Of a stretch of DNA of 64,000 nucleotides, positions 43,815 to 57,189 are shown piece by piece. The DNA is taken from NCBI RefSeq assembly GCF_001411555.2, contig NC_049903.1, positions 26,486,270-26,550,269 on the forward strand, written 5' to 3'. The position numbers and the translations under genes were made by a program. The notes under the pieces are model-generated. The model had not been told where the DNA came from. It made no database searches and was given only the letters and a program-made list of their open reading frames with translations. The stretch's first letter is position 1; the number at the start of each line of letters is the position of its first letter. Origin of the DNA: Juglans regia (taxonomy: Eukaryota; Streptophyta; Magnoliopsida; Fagales; Juglandaceae).

Positions 43815-46800
43815 TGACACCCCGCTCCTCACAGGAACTGGAGTGCTACTACTAAACCTGATTTAAAAATATATTTATTTATCTTTCCTAATGGTAGCAC
43901 CAAGTGCAAAGATTTCTTATAATAAATAGAGTCGTTTTGTATTAAAATATCGAAATCATAAATGAGAGTGTGTTGAATCATTTATTAAAATTTCTCAAAA
44001 TTTGTGTCATAAAAATCATAATTTAAAATCTATGTACATTATCAAGGTCACTATCACGCCTCCCTAGACTAAGTCTCATCCTACAGCTCTATCTTCATAA
44101 ATATTTTAACCTGAGGTGGTTTAAAAACAAACTAAAATGAGTCGATGACTCAGTAAGAAACCCATTATAACGTAAACATACTTAACATAAGATTTTCATA
44201 AAATATTTCATGCTGAGCTTAAAATCATGATTGATCATACTGATGCTTATGTTATGCATAACTGATTTATCTGAATTAACTGACTAATCTGATTTATCTT
44301 ACTAGCCAGCACACTTAACCCTGTGTGCGAGGTTTTCCACCGGCCCCACGTCTTGCTGCAACAAGCAGAGCCGCTGATAGTATTCTAGCATACTATGGTG
44401 GATCACGCTTGAGTCTGTGGCTTGCACGTCCACCTTGAAACTGCATTAGTACCATGCATATGAATGATCACCTGATTAACTTTTCTGAGTTTATCTTACA
44501 CTTGATCTTATGAAAGCTTATGTATTTTATGAACGTAAGATGCATGAGATTCAAACCTAAGTGATAGAATGATTGATTAAAAAACCAAGAATCACAAAAT
44601 ATTATTTAACACAATCGGTTTGCACAACAGCCCTGAAATCGAGTATAGTATGCTTTGAACTTAAAACAAAAACATTAGATTCTTGATTTTCATTAAATGA
44701 ATATTCAATAAATACAACCATATACCTCATATTCAAGTTCTAACTTCATATAATTATTAAATATAGCATCACATGGCAAACACTTCATCAAAACATACTA
44801 CCAAAACTAAGAGCCTCTAGTTTGAGTCATAAACAAACTTTTTCATGTAAAGCATCCTTCCAACAATGATATTGTGGCGCCCAGGCCTCGCTTGGGATTG
44901 GACGGTGACTGAGACACCGGGACATGTAACACAAGGCTATACACCCCTCGTACATGATAGATAATATGCTATGCACCTAAGTGCACTAGTAGTATAGTAG
45001 TATGCAATAGCGTAGTAGCAGAAAGTTAATAAAAGTCGGATAAACTAAGCAAGGCAATAAGCAATTGCAAAGCACATGGCACCATACTAATATTATAACC
45101 CCAAACATTGTCCAAACGTAAACATGAGCCATAAAGGCGTAATATCCTATAAGTATAAAGCATAGTTTAAAATTTTCAAAACATGAGATTTCTTAAAAAA
45201 CAACATAAATCCACAAAAGTTGGCTATAAGTATTGTTGCCTTCTCTTTTTTTTTTTTATTTCCTTTCTTTCCAAAATACTTAAACTCCCATACTCATCAA
45301 AAAGATTCGGGTTTCACACGTTTTTTCAAAGCCTTATCCTTTTTTCGGTTGTTACGCCGCTTGAACTCCGCAATGAATTCAAGTATACCAGTGATCTCCC
45401 AGTTAATGGCCTTAAGTTGCTCTAGGATGGAGGGCGCAGGCTGATTCACAACCATCTTAGGCACAATCCTCTCTGGGGGAGGAGGTGCCATTCTTTTCCT
45501 CTTGCTCATGGTCGTCGTTTACTAAACTTGTCACAACTTCTACCATTCTAGTTGGGGAATGGTAGTGGAACTACCATAATGAGATTTCAAGAAATCTCAG
45601 CAAGTAATTACACAACATACCATAGTTAACACAAGCAAATAAAAGTTATATTATGAAATGCGTGCATGGACATGTACTTGACTTATGTCTTTGACCAGAA
45701 CTTGACTTATGCACTTGACCATTATCAAAAGACTTATAACAGAGACTTGAGCTTTTTATAACAACTTCATAACTTTTTCTTATTCCCGTGAACTTATTCA
45801 GAACTTGTCTTATTAGAACATATCATAAGATTTGCATCGAGTGATCCTTAGCACTTATGCTCATATTCTTATTCAGAGAGTAGATACAATACAGTTCCCC
45901 TTAGCACCACGTGTTCCTGCTAGTTACTCACCATCAACGGCCCGTGCACCGTGATGAATACGTCATAAACAGAGATTCATAATAACTCAATCTTACTTCG
46001 TCGGGTTACATGCCTTATGCACCCACTAGCGTTAGGCACTTCCTCACTCTGGTATCCTTTGAAAAGAATCCATCCGAGGCACGTTGATGGTATTTTATCA
46101 ACCCAGGGGTTACCACTTCATTCTTAAACACCTCAGAGTTAACAGAGGAGTTCCATTAAGACATTCCCCCGCCTTAGCACTTGGGGTCGTGATAAAATTT
46201 TTTCTTTGAAAACATTTTTTTTCTTTGAAAACACTTCTTCCCCAAATGCATGTGACATGAAACATAAACATGCTTACTCATACTTGACATATGACTTATG
46301 AAATATCGTGCATGAATAACCAAGCATAGCATGCTCATTTCATAGCATGATAACATAAACCAGAAAAGATATCAAAGCATATACATGGAATCATGAAAGC
46401 TTGTTTAAGCCGAAACTCATGGGTACAAAAACATGAAGATTCATCTCATAAACATGTTCCAATCCTCAAGCATATATCATAGAAATCAAACATAGTAAAC
46501 TAAGACATGAAATCATAGATTTTTTACTAAGTCCAAAACTTCCAAAGCATGCTCAAACCGAAACATCATGTTGCATAAACCATAAACCTCAATCAAGTGA
46601 AAACCGAAAATCGTAGACATATTTCATGACAATTTCATCACAAATCCGAAACATACAATTCATTCCTTAGAGTTACTTAAGATCATATTAACATATTCAA
46701 ACAAACAACCAAGAGATAACAAACAAAGCAATCAAAACCATGGAAGGATTTACATATTCATATACGAATATTAACCAAGAGTAAGTTGAGTGTATACTTA

Positions 46801-48705
46801 CAAAATCCACGTAAGGAATACTAGCAAGCTATAAATCCGAACATACTATATTAGAAAGAGCATCTAAAACCCTTCCTCTTGTTCTTGAGTGTGTGTGTGG
46901 ATCTCTAGGTCATCACTTGGTCTTAAACCATTCGGCTTCTAGGGTTTTTAGGTTAAAATCCATTCATTTCACTCATAAAATAAAACAAAACCTAAAGTAA
47001 GCAAGATACATGTGGTGGTCGAAACATGGAGGATGAACTCCCCCTTCACTAATCGGCCTCAAGGGTTTTTCCTTGAAAACCCTAAGTTATTTCCAAGAAA
47101 ATGGTAGAAAGTGTGTGTGTTCTATCTTTCTCAAAGTCTAATGAGATTTAAATCTCATTTTCGGATTGAGAACGACTTATGTGTGTGCAAGACTTAGAGG
47201 AAGCCGATCCTTACCTTGCTAATCCTTGATAGTGCCGAAATCCCTTCTCTTGCAAGGATCCTCCTTGTTTGGTTGGAAAGCAAATACAAGAAAATGAGGA
47301 AACTTTCAAATGAACAAGGGAGAATTGTGTGGAGAGAGTGAGAGCTCACGCAAATTTGAAAAAATGGCAAGGGAAAAGCCCCCTTGGCGTGAACCCTTCT
47401 CTTTTTATATGAGACCCTTCACTTCTCTCCTTGGTTGTATCCAAAGTCCTTGCATGGATGACAAGTGACAAGGTTTCTTCTTTCCCTTTTCCCAATTGCT
47501 GAAACGCCTCTTGGAGTTCCCCACTTGGTTTGCATTGGGAGTAGACACTTTGGGGGGTGGCGTGTAGGACGACTCCTCCATGGCCGAAATTCCTTCTCTC
47601 CCCTTTATGCCATTCCTTTCCTTAAATAAGTAAATATCTCTTCAAGGGTAACTTGGTAAAATCGTACATGCATTTTCCTATTCCCAACAAGTAACTCTTG
47701 GCATGGAAGACAAGTGGCATTAGGCGTGTGTCATAGCCCTAGCCGCCCTCTCCATTTTCTTTTCCCAAGATGTTGTTTCATCTACCAAATACTCCGTCCC
47801 TAGGTGACCTTTCATATACCATTGGTCTAAAATTCACTAAGTGACAAGTGGCAAGTGAATGGAATGCTTGGGAGTGTGCTATCCGAAACCCTAAGGGCAA
47901 ACTTATCCTTCATACAAAAGTCTCCTCACAAAATCTTCTAGAAACTTGGTGCATGCTTGACACATGGTAAAAAGTTAGCTAAATTCGAAATCCCATATGC
48001 TTCCCTTCAGTTTCATATGCAAAACTTCTAGAAAACTCCATTTCACTTCCCTAGGCTTCCATTTCTAAGAAACCTACCTTGAAACTCAAATTTTGGACAA
48101 AAACAATGGGCTAGTCGTGTAAGCCCATCTTAGTGCCTTCCTACACCTCTCTTTCCCCCTTAACCCACTATCAAGACTAGGTTCAAGGTGTAACATTCTC
48201 ATGACACATGACTCTAGTAATTTAGAATTGGATCATGGGCTAAACCACTGGACCTAAGTTTTCTTAGGTTCAAGTTACTATATCAAAGGTTCTAAGGCCT
48301 TTCAAAGTAACTAAGGCTCCTAAAATGCCACGGCAACCTAGAACAAATTCTAAGGGCCAAACCTAGACAAAACTCGGGTCATCACGGATATAAACCATAA
48401 ATCTTCAAGAATAAACTCTTAATACATGAATCATTGCCTCAAGAACATAATATATGAAGATCAAAGCCATTAGATCAAGTTTCTAGAACCAGGAATCATA
48501 ACTACTCCAAAACAGAAACTGCTTTGAGTCATCCAATTTCTACCTCAAACAAAACATGCAAAACTCTTTTAGAAAAATACTAACATACTTTGAATCAATT
48601 CATACCTTGTATATAAAAATGTTAGAACTTCACCAAAGCAAGATATACCTAAAATTTCACCAAAAACTTCACAAAACTTTCAAAGTCTCACTCAAACATA
48701 AAACT
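43815..48705 (-). repeat. Family-W LTR, split by a solo LTR (probable 3' LTR of gypsy-G)
   Basis: Left piece 43815-44872 starts TGTGACACCCCGCTCC and has the same general order as family X (GTGCTACTACTAAAC, then ATGAGTCGATGACTCAGTAAG). The right piece is 48387-48705, where it meets the broken integrase. The split is the family-Y LTR. Assignment as the 3' LTR of gypsy-G is inferred from orientation and adjacency; the missing integrase end implies a deletion. Confidence 0.6.
44873..48386 (-). mobile_element. Family-Y solo LTR
   Basis: 3514 bp, on plus TGTGGCGCCCAGG to GGTCATCACG (the expected terminal CA changed to CG), flanked by perfect GATAT duplications (44868-44872 and 48387-48391). The edges match those of the LTR at 53424-57048 in the opposite orientation: this copy ends GGCGCCACA, that one GGCACCACA. 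The absence of internal sequence indicates LTR-LTR recombination. An 80-codon plus ORF (45183-45425) and a minus ORF (45509-45297) lie in its transcribed part; the counterpart in the other copy is at 56473-56694, and no known domain is seen. Confidence 0.9.
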
Positions 48706-49300
48706 TTCCATAGAGACGATGTTGGAAATAGACAAAAAGTGAGCTATTTCCCTCAATCTATCAACAATAACCCATATAGAATTCTTGCATGCCGAAGTCC
48801 TTGGCAATCCAAGTAAGAAACCAATGGAAATGTCTTCCCATTTCCACTCTAGAACAAGTAATGGCTGCAATTCTCCTCATGGCCTCTGATGTTCTACCTT
48901 CACCAGTTGACACACTGAACAACTAATTACAAAATCCTCCTTTCATTATGTTCCACCAAAAGTGTCCTTTCAAGTCTCGGTACATCTTAGTATTGCCGGG
49001 ATGCATAGTGTAGGGCACATTATGCACTTCCTTCAATATTGTTTCCTTCATTTTTGGATCTGCCGGAATCACATTCCTTTCCTTATAACACAACATTCCA
49101 TCGCCTCGAACTCCAAAATGCAGTGGTCCTTCCAACTTCATGACCTTCTGCCGTAAGTTCATAAGTCCATCATCTTTCTGTTGACGTTCCTTGATTTCCT
49201 CATCATTGAGAGGCACAATCTCCTGAATCATGGCCAATGCCTCATTCTTCCAAGAGTCTCCAATTAGCAAACTCCTCATGCTTCTCAATAGAGATCTCAT
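48706..49300 (-). pseudogene. Gypsy-G integrase, N-terminal part, broken
   Basis: The zinc-binding region reads HNVPYTMHPGNTKMYRDLKG (residues of the H2C2 finger), then a stop and frameshift. The start of the catalytic core follows (PLLVLEWKWEDISIGF, NSIWVIVDRL), where the first catalytic Asp position reads I-G rather than M-D. It ends in the family-W LTR before the rest of the core. Confidence 0.8.
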
Positions 49301-49339
49301 CTTGCTTGGGCCTTACAACTTAAGGCATCTGCCACCACA

Positions 49340-49745
49340 TCGACTTTTCTAAGATGATATTTTATCTCATATTGATTGTTTCTATCCATCTCCTTTGCCT
49401 CATGTTCAAGTTCTTTTCTCCATACAGGTAATGCCTCTAAAGTTTTAGTGCAAACACCACCGCAACTAACTCCAAACCATGAGTGGGGTAATTCTGCTCA
49501 TGGTCCATTAACTGCCGAAGCAGCCACTCGTCCTTCTTGCATCAACACACATCTTAGACCCATCTTTGATGTGTTGCTATAAACCACATAGGATTTATGA
49601 GGTTTGGGCAAAGCCAAAACCAGAGTTGTAGTAAGTCTTTGCTTCAACTCTTGAAAACTCCTTTCACACTCTTCACTCCAAGTGAAATTTGCATTCTTCT
49701 TGGTTAATGCATTCAAAGGTCTTGAGAGTTTAGAGAAACCCTTTA
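49340..49745 (-). pseudogene. Gypsy-G RNase H region, broken
   Basis: LTKKNANFTWSEECERSFQEL (the RT connection), then ALPKPHKSYVVYSNTSKMGL, where the first RNase H Asp (usually YSDAS) is Asn. It is followed by [12 protein letters not shown] frameshift after 49498 breaks the rest. Confidence 0.8.
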
Positions 49746-50440
49746 CGAATCTCCTATAATATTAAGCCAAACCAAGAAAACTACAAATCTCATGTACATT
49801 GGTCGGCCTATGCCATTTCATCACAACTTCTATCTTACTAGGGTCAATTGCTACACCATTACTAGAAATCATGTGCCCTAAAAACTTCACATCTTGAAGC
49901 AAAAACTCACACTTGCTGAGTTTTGCATATAGCTGGTGTTCCTGCAATCTTTCTAGTACCTGATTTAAATGTTTCCTACTCTCCTCATTACTTCGAGAAT
50001 AGACCATAATATCATCTATAAATACCACCACAAAGCTATCCAACTAAGGCCTAAAAATCCAATTTATCAAATCCATAAACGTTGTCAGAGTATTAGTTAA
50101 TCCAAACGACATTACTAAGAACTCATAATGTCCATATTGAGTTCTGAAAGCAATCTTAGGAATGTCTTGCTCCCTAATCTTAAGTTGATGGTATCCTGAC
50201 TTCAACTCTATCTTCGAGAATATCGAAACTCCTTGTAGCTGATCTAATAGATCATCATTCTGAGGTAACGTGTACTTATTCTTGATTGTTAACTTGTTTA
50301 ACTCCCGGTAATTGATGCACATCCTCATCAATTTGTCATTCTTCTTTACAAATAATACTAGTGCACCCCATGGAGAAGAACTAGGTCGAATGAATACTTT
50401 CTCCAACAACTCCTCGATCTAGGTCTTTAGCTTCTTTATC
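49746..50440 (-). pseudogene. Gypsy-G reverse transcriptase, broken
   Basis: Two adjoining open stretches (50409-50044 and 50043-49762) cover RT domains from IRPSSSPWG to SFLGLA. The palm motif reads [12 protein letters not shown] (Glu in place of the first catalytic Asp), while VFIDDIMVYS keeps the Asp-Asp pair. A stop lies between the two parts near 50044. Confidence 0.88.
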
Positions 50441-50595
50441 TTCGTAGGGGCCACTCTATAAGGTTCTCTATGAACAACAGCGGTTGCTGGTTCTAATTCT
50501 ATGATAACCTCTGTTTTCCGATCTAGGGGTAATCTGGATAAATCATTAGCAAACACCTCAGGAAACTCTTCTATCATAGGTATTCCCTAAACTCC

Positions 50596-51120
50596 TTAAG
50601 GTTCCTCCACCTTTTCTATAGCGAACAACAAGTAGGTGGTCACACCATCTATGAAACTCTTCTTAGCTTGATAGGTAGAAATAACCAATGGGGATACCTC
50701 AACGGGCTCTCCTACGTAACAAACCCTTTCAGGGGCAGGAGCTTGAAATACTACTTCTAGTCTACAGCAATCAATCTTGGCATAATGTCTAAATAACCAA
50801 TCCATGCCTAGGCTCACATTGAATTCCATTAGAGGGAATAAGATCAAATTAGCCTTTAACACAAGTCCCTTAACTTCTACTAGGTAGTCCCTAACTGCTC
50901 GAGTACAACCATGTTTCCGTTAGGAATCGTCACTAAAACCTTTGGAGGTAACAAATCCATAGGCAAATCACATAGTCTCACAAAAGTAGCGTACACAAAG
51001 GATTGTGATGCTCTAGAATCAAACAATGCACAGGTCATATATCGCTGCAACTTAACCTTACATAATCAAGATATCGCTATCAACTAAGAGCTTAAGTAAA
51101 TCTAGCTATCTTATTGACTA
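50596..51120 (-). pseudogene. Gypsy-G protease region, broken
   Basis: TCALFDSRASQSFVYATF (near 51050-50995) is the retropepsin site with Arg in place of Gly (DSGA to DSRA). It is followed by MEFNVSLGMDWLFRHYAKIDC in the 50862-50596 stretch. Stops in between. Confidence 0.8.
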
Positions 51121-51239
51121 AGGTAGGGTTAGAGCAATACTAGTGATTACTCCTACTTCAACGCCCTCATAAGCTTCTAAGTCCAGTTCTCCTAGAGTCA
51201 TTGCATAGACTCAAGTTTTCATTGGAGTCTTAGGGTTGG

Positions 51240-51326
51240 AGTCGTGTGCAGCTCCACTCCCAGGTGTATTACAGGGACAGTCTCGAATCAAGTGACCTGC
51301 TTGCCCCACTTGAAACATGCTCCCGT
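51240..51326 (-). pseudogene. Gypsy-G second gag zinc knuckle, broken
   Basis: Reads MFQVGQAGHLIRDCP: a CCHC knuckle with its first two Cys changed. It directly follows the family-T LTR insertion. Confidence 0.7.
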
Positions 51327-52143
51327 TGATACAAACTCATGAGAATAGAATCCTTTGAACCCACAATCAATTTAAAAACTCACCCAAGAAAGCCAAAATC
51401 AAGCCAATGGAAAATTTAGACCTGTTAAGGAACTTGTTTCAAGAACCTAGATTATATAAAAATTTAGACCCGCTGAAAAACTTGTCTCAAGAACCTATAT
51501 ATGAAAATCTAGACCCATTATAAGAAAGATCGTCACAAAGGTTGTGATTTGTCTTTGATAAGTTCAAAAGTTCATTCAAGAACAAGATGAGATAAACTCA
51601 ACTCATAATGAATAAATTCATGAAATTTCATAAACTAATTAAAATGAGGTTACAAATATTATTTAAACCAAAACCTAATTAAATACTAGCCAAAATAAAG
51701 CTCTTTCTTCCAAAAATACCCCTAAATGAACAGTGTCACAACTACAGTAACTCGGCTACAGTAACTTCTTGAAACCCTTGTTCAACAAAATAAAACATAT
51801 GTGGGCCAAGCATTTTCAAGCCCAATTATTCTAGACTAATTCCTATAACTAATAAAACAAGCCCCTTTAATGAAATAAACAAGTCCAAGGCCTTTAATCA
51901 CATAAAAATGATAATAGGCCTTGAATTATGTTGCACTCTTCCATAGCTTGTATTACGTGGATGATCACTGGATCTTCTTCTCTCAAGCCCATCTTGAATA
52001 TTCGGCTCTTACTAGACTCATCCCAAGTGGATTGCACCAATCCTTGCATTGCTTCCTTACACTTCTTAGGTCTCGATCTTGTGATTGCCCCATCTGAAAC
52101 TTGTAAAGGATCTTTAAGACTTGGTCCACCTTGGTGTCCATCA
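51327..52143 (-). mobile_element. Family-T solo LTR inserted in gypsy-G gag
   Basis: 817 bp; minus-strand start TGATGGACACCAAGG and end GTATCA. Flanks CCCGT (51322-51326) and CCCAT (52144-52148) match at 4 of 5. It carries the same 74-codon polyprotein tail (GAITRSRPKKCKEAMQ ... EECNI) as both gypsy-T LTRs, here fused by chance to gag sequence. It inserted between the two zinc knuckles of gypsy-G. Confidence 0.88.
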
Positions 52144-52873
52144 CCCATAGTTATGCTACATTCGTCGCTATGTCTCCGTCCACATCTATGGTATATCAAG
52201 GGTGTCACCGGAGCTAGCTTCCTAATCATCACTCATTTTCCTTTGTTTGTCAAGGATGAGACTCTCTTCTTCTTCATACTTCCTCCAGATACACAAGGAA
52301 GATTTCTTTTATGCTCAACATTAATCTGAGTGATTAAGCTCATCTGTTCCACTTCGGCTATCAAAGCTACATTAATCAACTCCCAAAGATTCTCAGTCCT
52401 AAGGCAAGCAACATGACTGCGAATTCTCGGTTGCAAGCCTCCTTGGAACTTTTGGGCCTGCATATTCTCTATTGCTCCATGGTTTGATTCCCTTGACCCA
52501 AATTAGTGAATTCCTAGGCCTTTTGCTGCTTGGTGAATTTAGGAAAGAATCGGTTATCAAACTCTTCCTTAAATCTTTTCGATGTGAGAGCAACTATACT
52601 TTCAAGATCTCGTATCAAAAGTTGTGTTTTGGTGTCCCACCATATACCGGCCTTTCCTTGAAGCAAGTGTCCGGCATACTAGACCTTTTATTCCTCTGTA
52701 TATCCACTAATGTCAAAGGTCCTCTCCAAGTCGATGAGCCACTTGTTGGCTCTTAATGTTCCTTTCTATACCCATAAAGTTCAAGTACCGATACACCAGG
52801 AATTTATCGAATGGACAAGCTTGGTTTTCCATTTCTGATGGCTCTTGTTGGTTAGTCTGTCCTTGGGCTATCT
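52144..52873 (-). pseudogene. Gypsy-G gag, broken
   Basis: Minus-strand frames give the capsid-type retrotransposon gag region: FDKFLVYRYLNFMG, then WWDTKTQLLI/DLESIVAL/RFKEEFDNRFFPKF, then AQKFQGGLQPRIRSHVACL and a Lys-rich end. The first zinc knuckle YHRCGRRHSDEC is cut by the family-T LTR. Frameshifts at about 52640 and 52465. Confidence 0.82.
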
Positions 52874-53423
52874 TGTAACACCTGTCCTCATGGTGAGACT
52901 TTTAGAAAATAGTTTTGAAGAAAATGAGACGAGAATTACTGACCCTTTTAAAACTTTTCCCATTCCTTCCCAGGATATAAAAGATTCTAAATTTAAAACT
53001 GAAATCTACTTTATAAATATAAGAGAGAGTTTTGCAGCGAAAATCATTAAGTTAAATAAAAAGGCTTTTTACACAATTACCCTTTCATACGTTACATAAA
53101 GCTCGCCTAGGCTTTGGTCACTCTTCTCATGGGTCATGTCTGTCTTGATGCTTCTTCCTAATATTGCCCCTGAGAGGGGGAGAGACATAAATAAAAACTA
53201 ATGTAAATCGAATACTCAGTAAGTACTACTTCATATTGTAAAAATGTACTAACATAGGTTTTCAGTCATGATTTCACATTCATCTACATACTTTACATAA
53301 GCATTCATTTCATTTAAAACATTATAACCTAGGGTTTTTCTTTCATAAAACATTTCCCACACCTTGTACTTTCATTCATAAAGACACTAAAGCATACATG
53401 CATTAATTCATTCTTTCACTTTT
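52874..53423 (-). repeat. Family-Z LTR, truncated copy 1
   Basis: Starts TGTAACACCTGTCCTCATGG and aligns with 59405 onward (ACATAAATAAAAACTAATGT, GAATACTCAGTAAG, ACTAACATAGGTTTTCA). Cut at 53423 by the family-Y element. It may be the 5' LTR of gypsy-G with the leader deleted. Confidence 0.75.
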
Positions 53424-56400
53424 TGTGATAACCCAAAACATAGCTAGATTTCATCTGTAATTATTTTAATTGCCTTAGTATTATTTTAGGGCCATGAGAA
53501 TAGATCTAGTTGGATTGAGGCCTTGAATTTGTAGTTACCAACCCAAGCCCAAGAAAAGGCCAACCAAGCCCATGTATATTCGGCCACCAAAAGAAAATCC
53601 AAGCTCACAAACCCTAGAAACATATAGCCCATGACCAAAGCCATTGCCCCTAGTGCCATGTGTCATGCATGCATATCACTATGCATTTGGACGTGAAAGT
53701 GGGCTGAGGGAGAGAGAGAAAAGTGTTTGGGAAGCCAAGGGAAGGCATGCACGCCAACCCTAACTTGATTGCCACATGTCTCGCATGCAAGAGACCTTCC
53801 ATAAGAAAAGATGATGAGATGACCTAGAGGAGGCCAAAAGCCATTCAGCCAACTCACCCAACACATCTACACCATGCCATTTGGCAAATGTTTGAGTTCC
53901 AAGATTAATTTCCATGTGAAGTGACACCTAGGGAAGACAAACGAGATTCTTTCAAGGGATTTGCATAGGGAAACCCAAGGGACAAAGAAGTTTCGGTTTC
54001 CTACACCCACACGCCCACTCAAGTGCTTTCTTAAGACTTTTCGACTTGTCAACCATGCAAAGAGTTTCTAGAAGGGAATAAGAATGGACAATTGCACAAA
54101 ATGACTAACCTACCCGCATATTTTTGGCCATTACACCAAAAGGCACACTCACACACGCCACTTGTCACATTAGGGTTACAAAAGGAATCATTGGTAAGTG
54201 AAAGGTCACCTAAGGAAGGGGCACTAGAATATGAACAATCATCATGGGATTTGGAGAAGGAAGTGGACGGCTAGGGCAAGACACATGCCTATGCTATGTG
54301 TCACACATGCAAAGCTTCACTTTTTGGAAGATGAATGGACTTGGTGATTGTTTTACCTTTTTACTCTAAGGTACATTGCATCTAGACGAAAATAGAAGGG
54401 GCTTAGAGGACAAAGGATTCAACCAAGGCAAAGAGGCACACACCACAAGCAAGGCTTTTCACCTTCCCAAGGCAATCCAATGATTTAGATGGGGAAGAAG
54501 CATTCGGCTAGAGGGAAGAAGGAGATTACACTTGTCCATCAAGTAAGGGATCACAAGCAACCAATGAGAGATTGAGAAGATTTCTATAAAAGAAGATAAG
54601 AGACACACGCCCAAGGGTTCTTCTTTTCTTTGCCATTTTCGAAATTACTCATGCTCTCATCTTCTCCATACCATTCCACACAAACACTTGAAGATTTCTC
54701 ACTTTCTCTCACTTTGCTTCCAACCAAATAAGATAAACCACTCTTCTCTACGCTCAAGAGAGGACCACGACACTAGCAAGGACTTGTATTTTTCTATTTT
54801 CTCTTCACACTACTTACACTTAACTCAAGGAGATGACGAAATCTCCAAAGAGTTCTAGATTCTTGTAAAGGATACACGAGTTTCGAGGTAATTTCATCTT
54901 TAAGTAACCTAGGGTTTTCCAAGAAATGAGAAGGAGATGAGATTTTGAGGGCTTAGATCTCCACACAATTGGCTACCCACATGAACTGCACACATGTTCA
55001 AGATTTAGCCCAAGAGTCACACTAAATTTGAAGGGTTTGAAATCTCCAAGAGCAAGTGACAACCTCGAAAAGTTTACACACATGCACACGGATTAGGGTT
55101 TTGAAATCCTTGTTCTAACGAGTTGTACATCCAATTTTCCGCTTGCTATTGTTTTCTCGAAGGATTTTTGTAAGTATACACTTAACTTAGTTTGGTTAAC
55201 ATATGTATATATTTTTGTGAATCTTTCATTGTTATTGTTAACTTTGATTGTTAATCTATGTTTTGCTTGGTTGAATATATCTTTTGACTTTGTATAAGAT
55301 CATGAAAGAAGTTATATGATTCGGATCTATGTTGAAAATGTCACGAATCACATGCATATGTTTTGGTTTTGCTTGAGGTTATGTTGATGTTTCACATATC
55401 ATGAAGATTCGGTTATTATGATGTTATGTGTTTTGGATTTTTGTAATGTTGCCATGATTTCATGTTTGTTTCATCCATGCCATGACTTTTATCTATTATG
55501 TTTCAAGTTCAAAACATGTTAAAGTGAAATTTTTCTATGTTACATGCCTTTGATGTTTCGGCCAAGTCATGTTCTTCTATGTTCATGAAGCTGCTTTGAT
55601 ATTTCACATGTCCTATGTTATCATGCCATGATTTGAATATGTTACGCTTGATGAGCTCATGCACGGTATCTCATTTGTCACATGTCAAGTATAAGAAGGA
55701 ACACGTCTTAAGTCTCATGTCACATGCATTTGGACAAATGTTCTTTTTAAAAGAAAAAGTAAAGTGTCCAAAAATGTTTTTTCATGACCCCAAATGCTAG
55801 GTCAAGAGAATGTCTTGGTGGAAGTCCTTTATCCACTCTAGTGTGCTTAAGAATATAGCATGACCCTGGGTGGACAAAGAACCGTTGGTGTGCCTCGAAT
55901 GGATTTTTTGGAAAGGATCCTGGAGCAAGGTAGTACCTAATGTTAGTGGGTGCCATGACTAAAGTTAATAACTTGATGAAGTACTGTCGTGTTATAATGA
56001 ATATGAATAAGATGTATTCACCATGGTATACGGATCGTTGATGGTGCACTAACTAGCAAGAACATGCGGTGCATAGGGGAGCCGAGATGTGTCCACTGTG
56101 TGTTAAAAGAATGAGGCAATGAGCTCACATGATACAGATCACGTGATATGATATGATACGAAACGATATGGATTACGTGATATGATAAGATATGAAATGA
56201 CGCCAAAAGAATATTTTTTCAAAAAGTTCAAAGAATCTGTTACATGCCTTTTGAAAAAATGTCAAGTGCATAAGTCAAGTTTTGGGGTCACGTCATGTGT
56301 CAAGTACATGTTCATGCATGCATTCCACAGTTTGTCACTTGTATACTTATGTTAATCATTGTATATTGTATGTTTACTTACCAAGATTTCTCAAAATCTC

Positions 56401-57048
56401 ATTGTGGTAGTTTCCACTACCATTCTCCACCCAGAATGGTAGAAGTTGTGATAGGTGTAGAAGGTCACCCCCATGGTGACATGCAAGAGGACTATGGTAC
56501 CCCCGACCAGCAATGAGGTACATAAGAACAATGAGAGCTCGTCAAAGCCCTCCTTGTTGGATAGGATACAAAACACCAACCGACTCATTTCTGAGGCAAT
56601 GCAGCTCATTGACGAGCTGAATAGAGGACAAGGATTGATTCTTGTAGAAAATGATGAAAAAAGTAAATATATTTTGGATGTTCTAGTGACTTAAATTCTT
56701 TTGTGACCGATCCCTTTGTTTTGGGGAAAAAGGTTTTGTTAGTTACCCTTGTTTTGGGAGGCAATGAACATATCTTTCATTGGGTACTTTTGATATGAAA
56801 ACTTTATGTTGAAGGCAATGTTTGGGTTATGCATAGTCTTACGGTACCATGTGCTAAGGCAATTCCTTTAGGTGTTGCCTAGTTTCATACGAACCTTATA
56901 TTTTCTGCTGCATTACTTACCGCATACTGCTAGTATACCTAAGAGTATTGTATCTTATCTGTCATGTACGAGGGACATGTAGCCATGTGTTGCATGTCCC
57001 TACATTTTAGTCACTGTCCAATCCCAAGCGGGGGCTAGGGGCACCACA
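53424..57048 (+). repeat. Family-Y 5' LTR
   Basis: TGTGATAACCC to GGGGCACCACA. One of the longer plant LTRs. Internal 73-codon ORF at 56473-56694 (LDRIQNTNRLISEAMQLIDEL) has a diverged counterpart in the solo copy. Confidence 0.88.
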
Positions 57049-57053
57049 GAGCA

Positions 57054-57069
57054 TGGTATAAGGGCAATT
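57054..57069 (+). promoter_or_regulatory. Degenerate primer-binding site, tRNA-iMet type
   Basis: TGGTATAAGGGC differs at two of 12 bases from TGGTATCAGAGC and sits 5 bp after the LTR. Confidence 0.65.
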
Positions 57070-57189
57070 ACGTTTCTAGGTAAATCTACACATTTCCTAG
57101 GAATACATGGTACCACTCAACTAGGTTTGAGATATGTAGTTATAGGCTTGGATCTTATAGCTATAGGCTTGAATCTTGGATGAAGTATG

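Larger units (their letters stand above)
48706..52873 (-). mobile_element. Gypsy-G: decayed Ty3/gypsy internal region
   Basis: Minus strand, order gag, protease, RT, RNase H, integrase, as in Ty3/gypsy. The gag is split by a family-T LTR at 51327-52143. Its start abuts the family-Z LTR at 52874 with no primer site, and its integrase stops at about 48706, so both ends are deleted. Stops and substitutions throughout show it is inactive. Motif style ([26 protein letters not shown]) fits the chromovirus/Tekay-Del branch, but no chromodomain is left to confirm that. Confidence 0.88.

Noticed and set aside
51928..52329. 133-codon plus ORF
   Set aside because: Antisense to the family-T LTR tail and gypsy-G gag.
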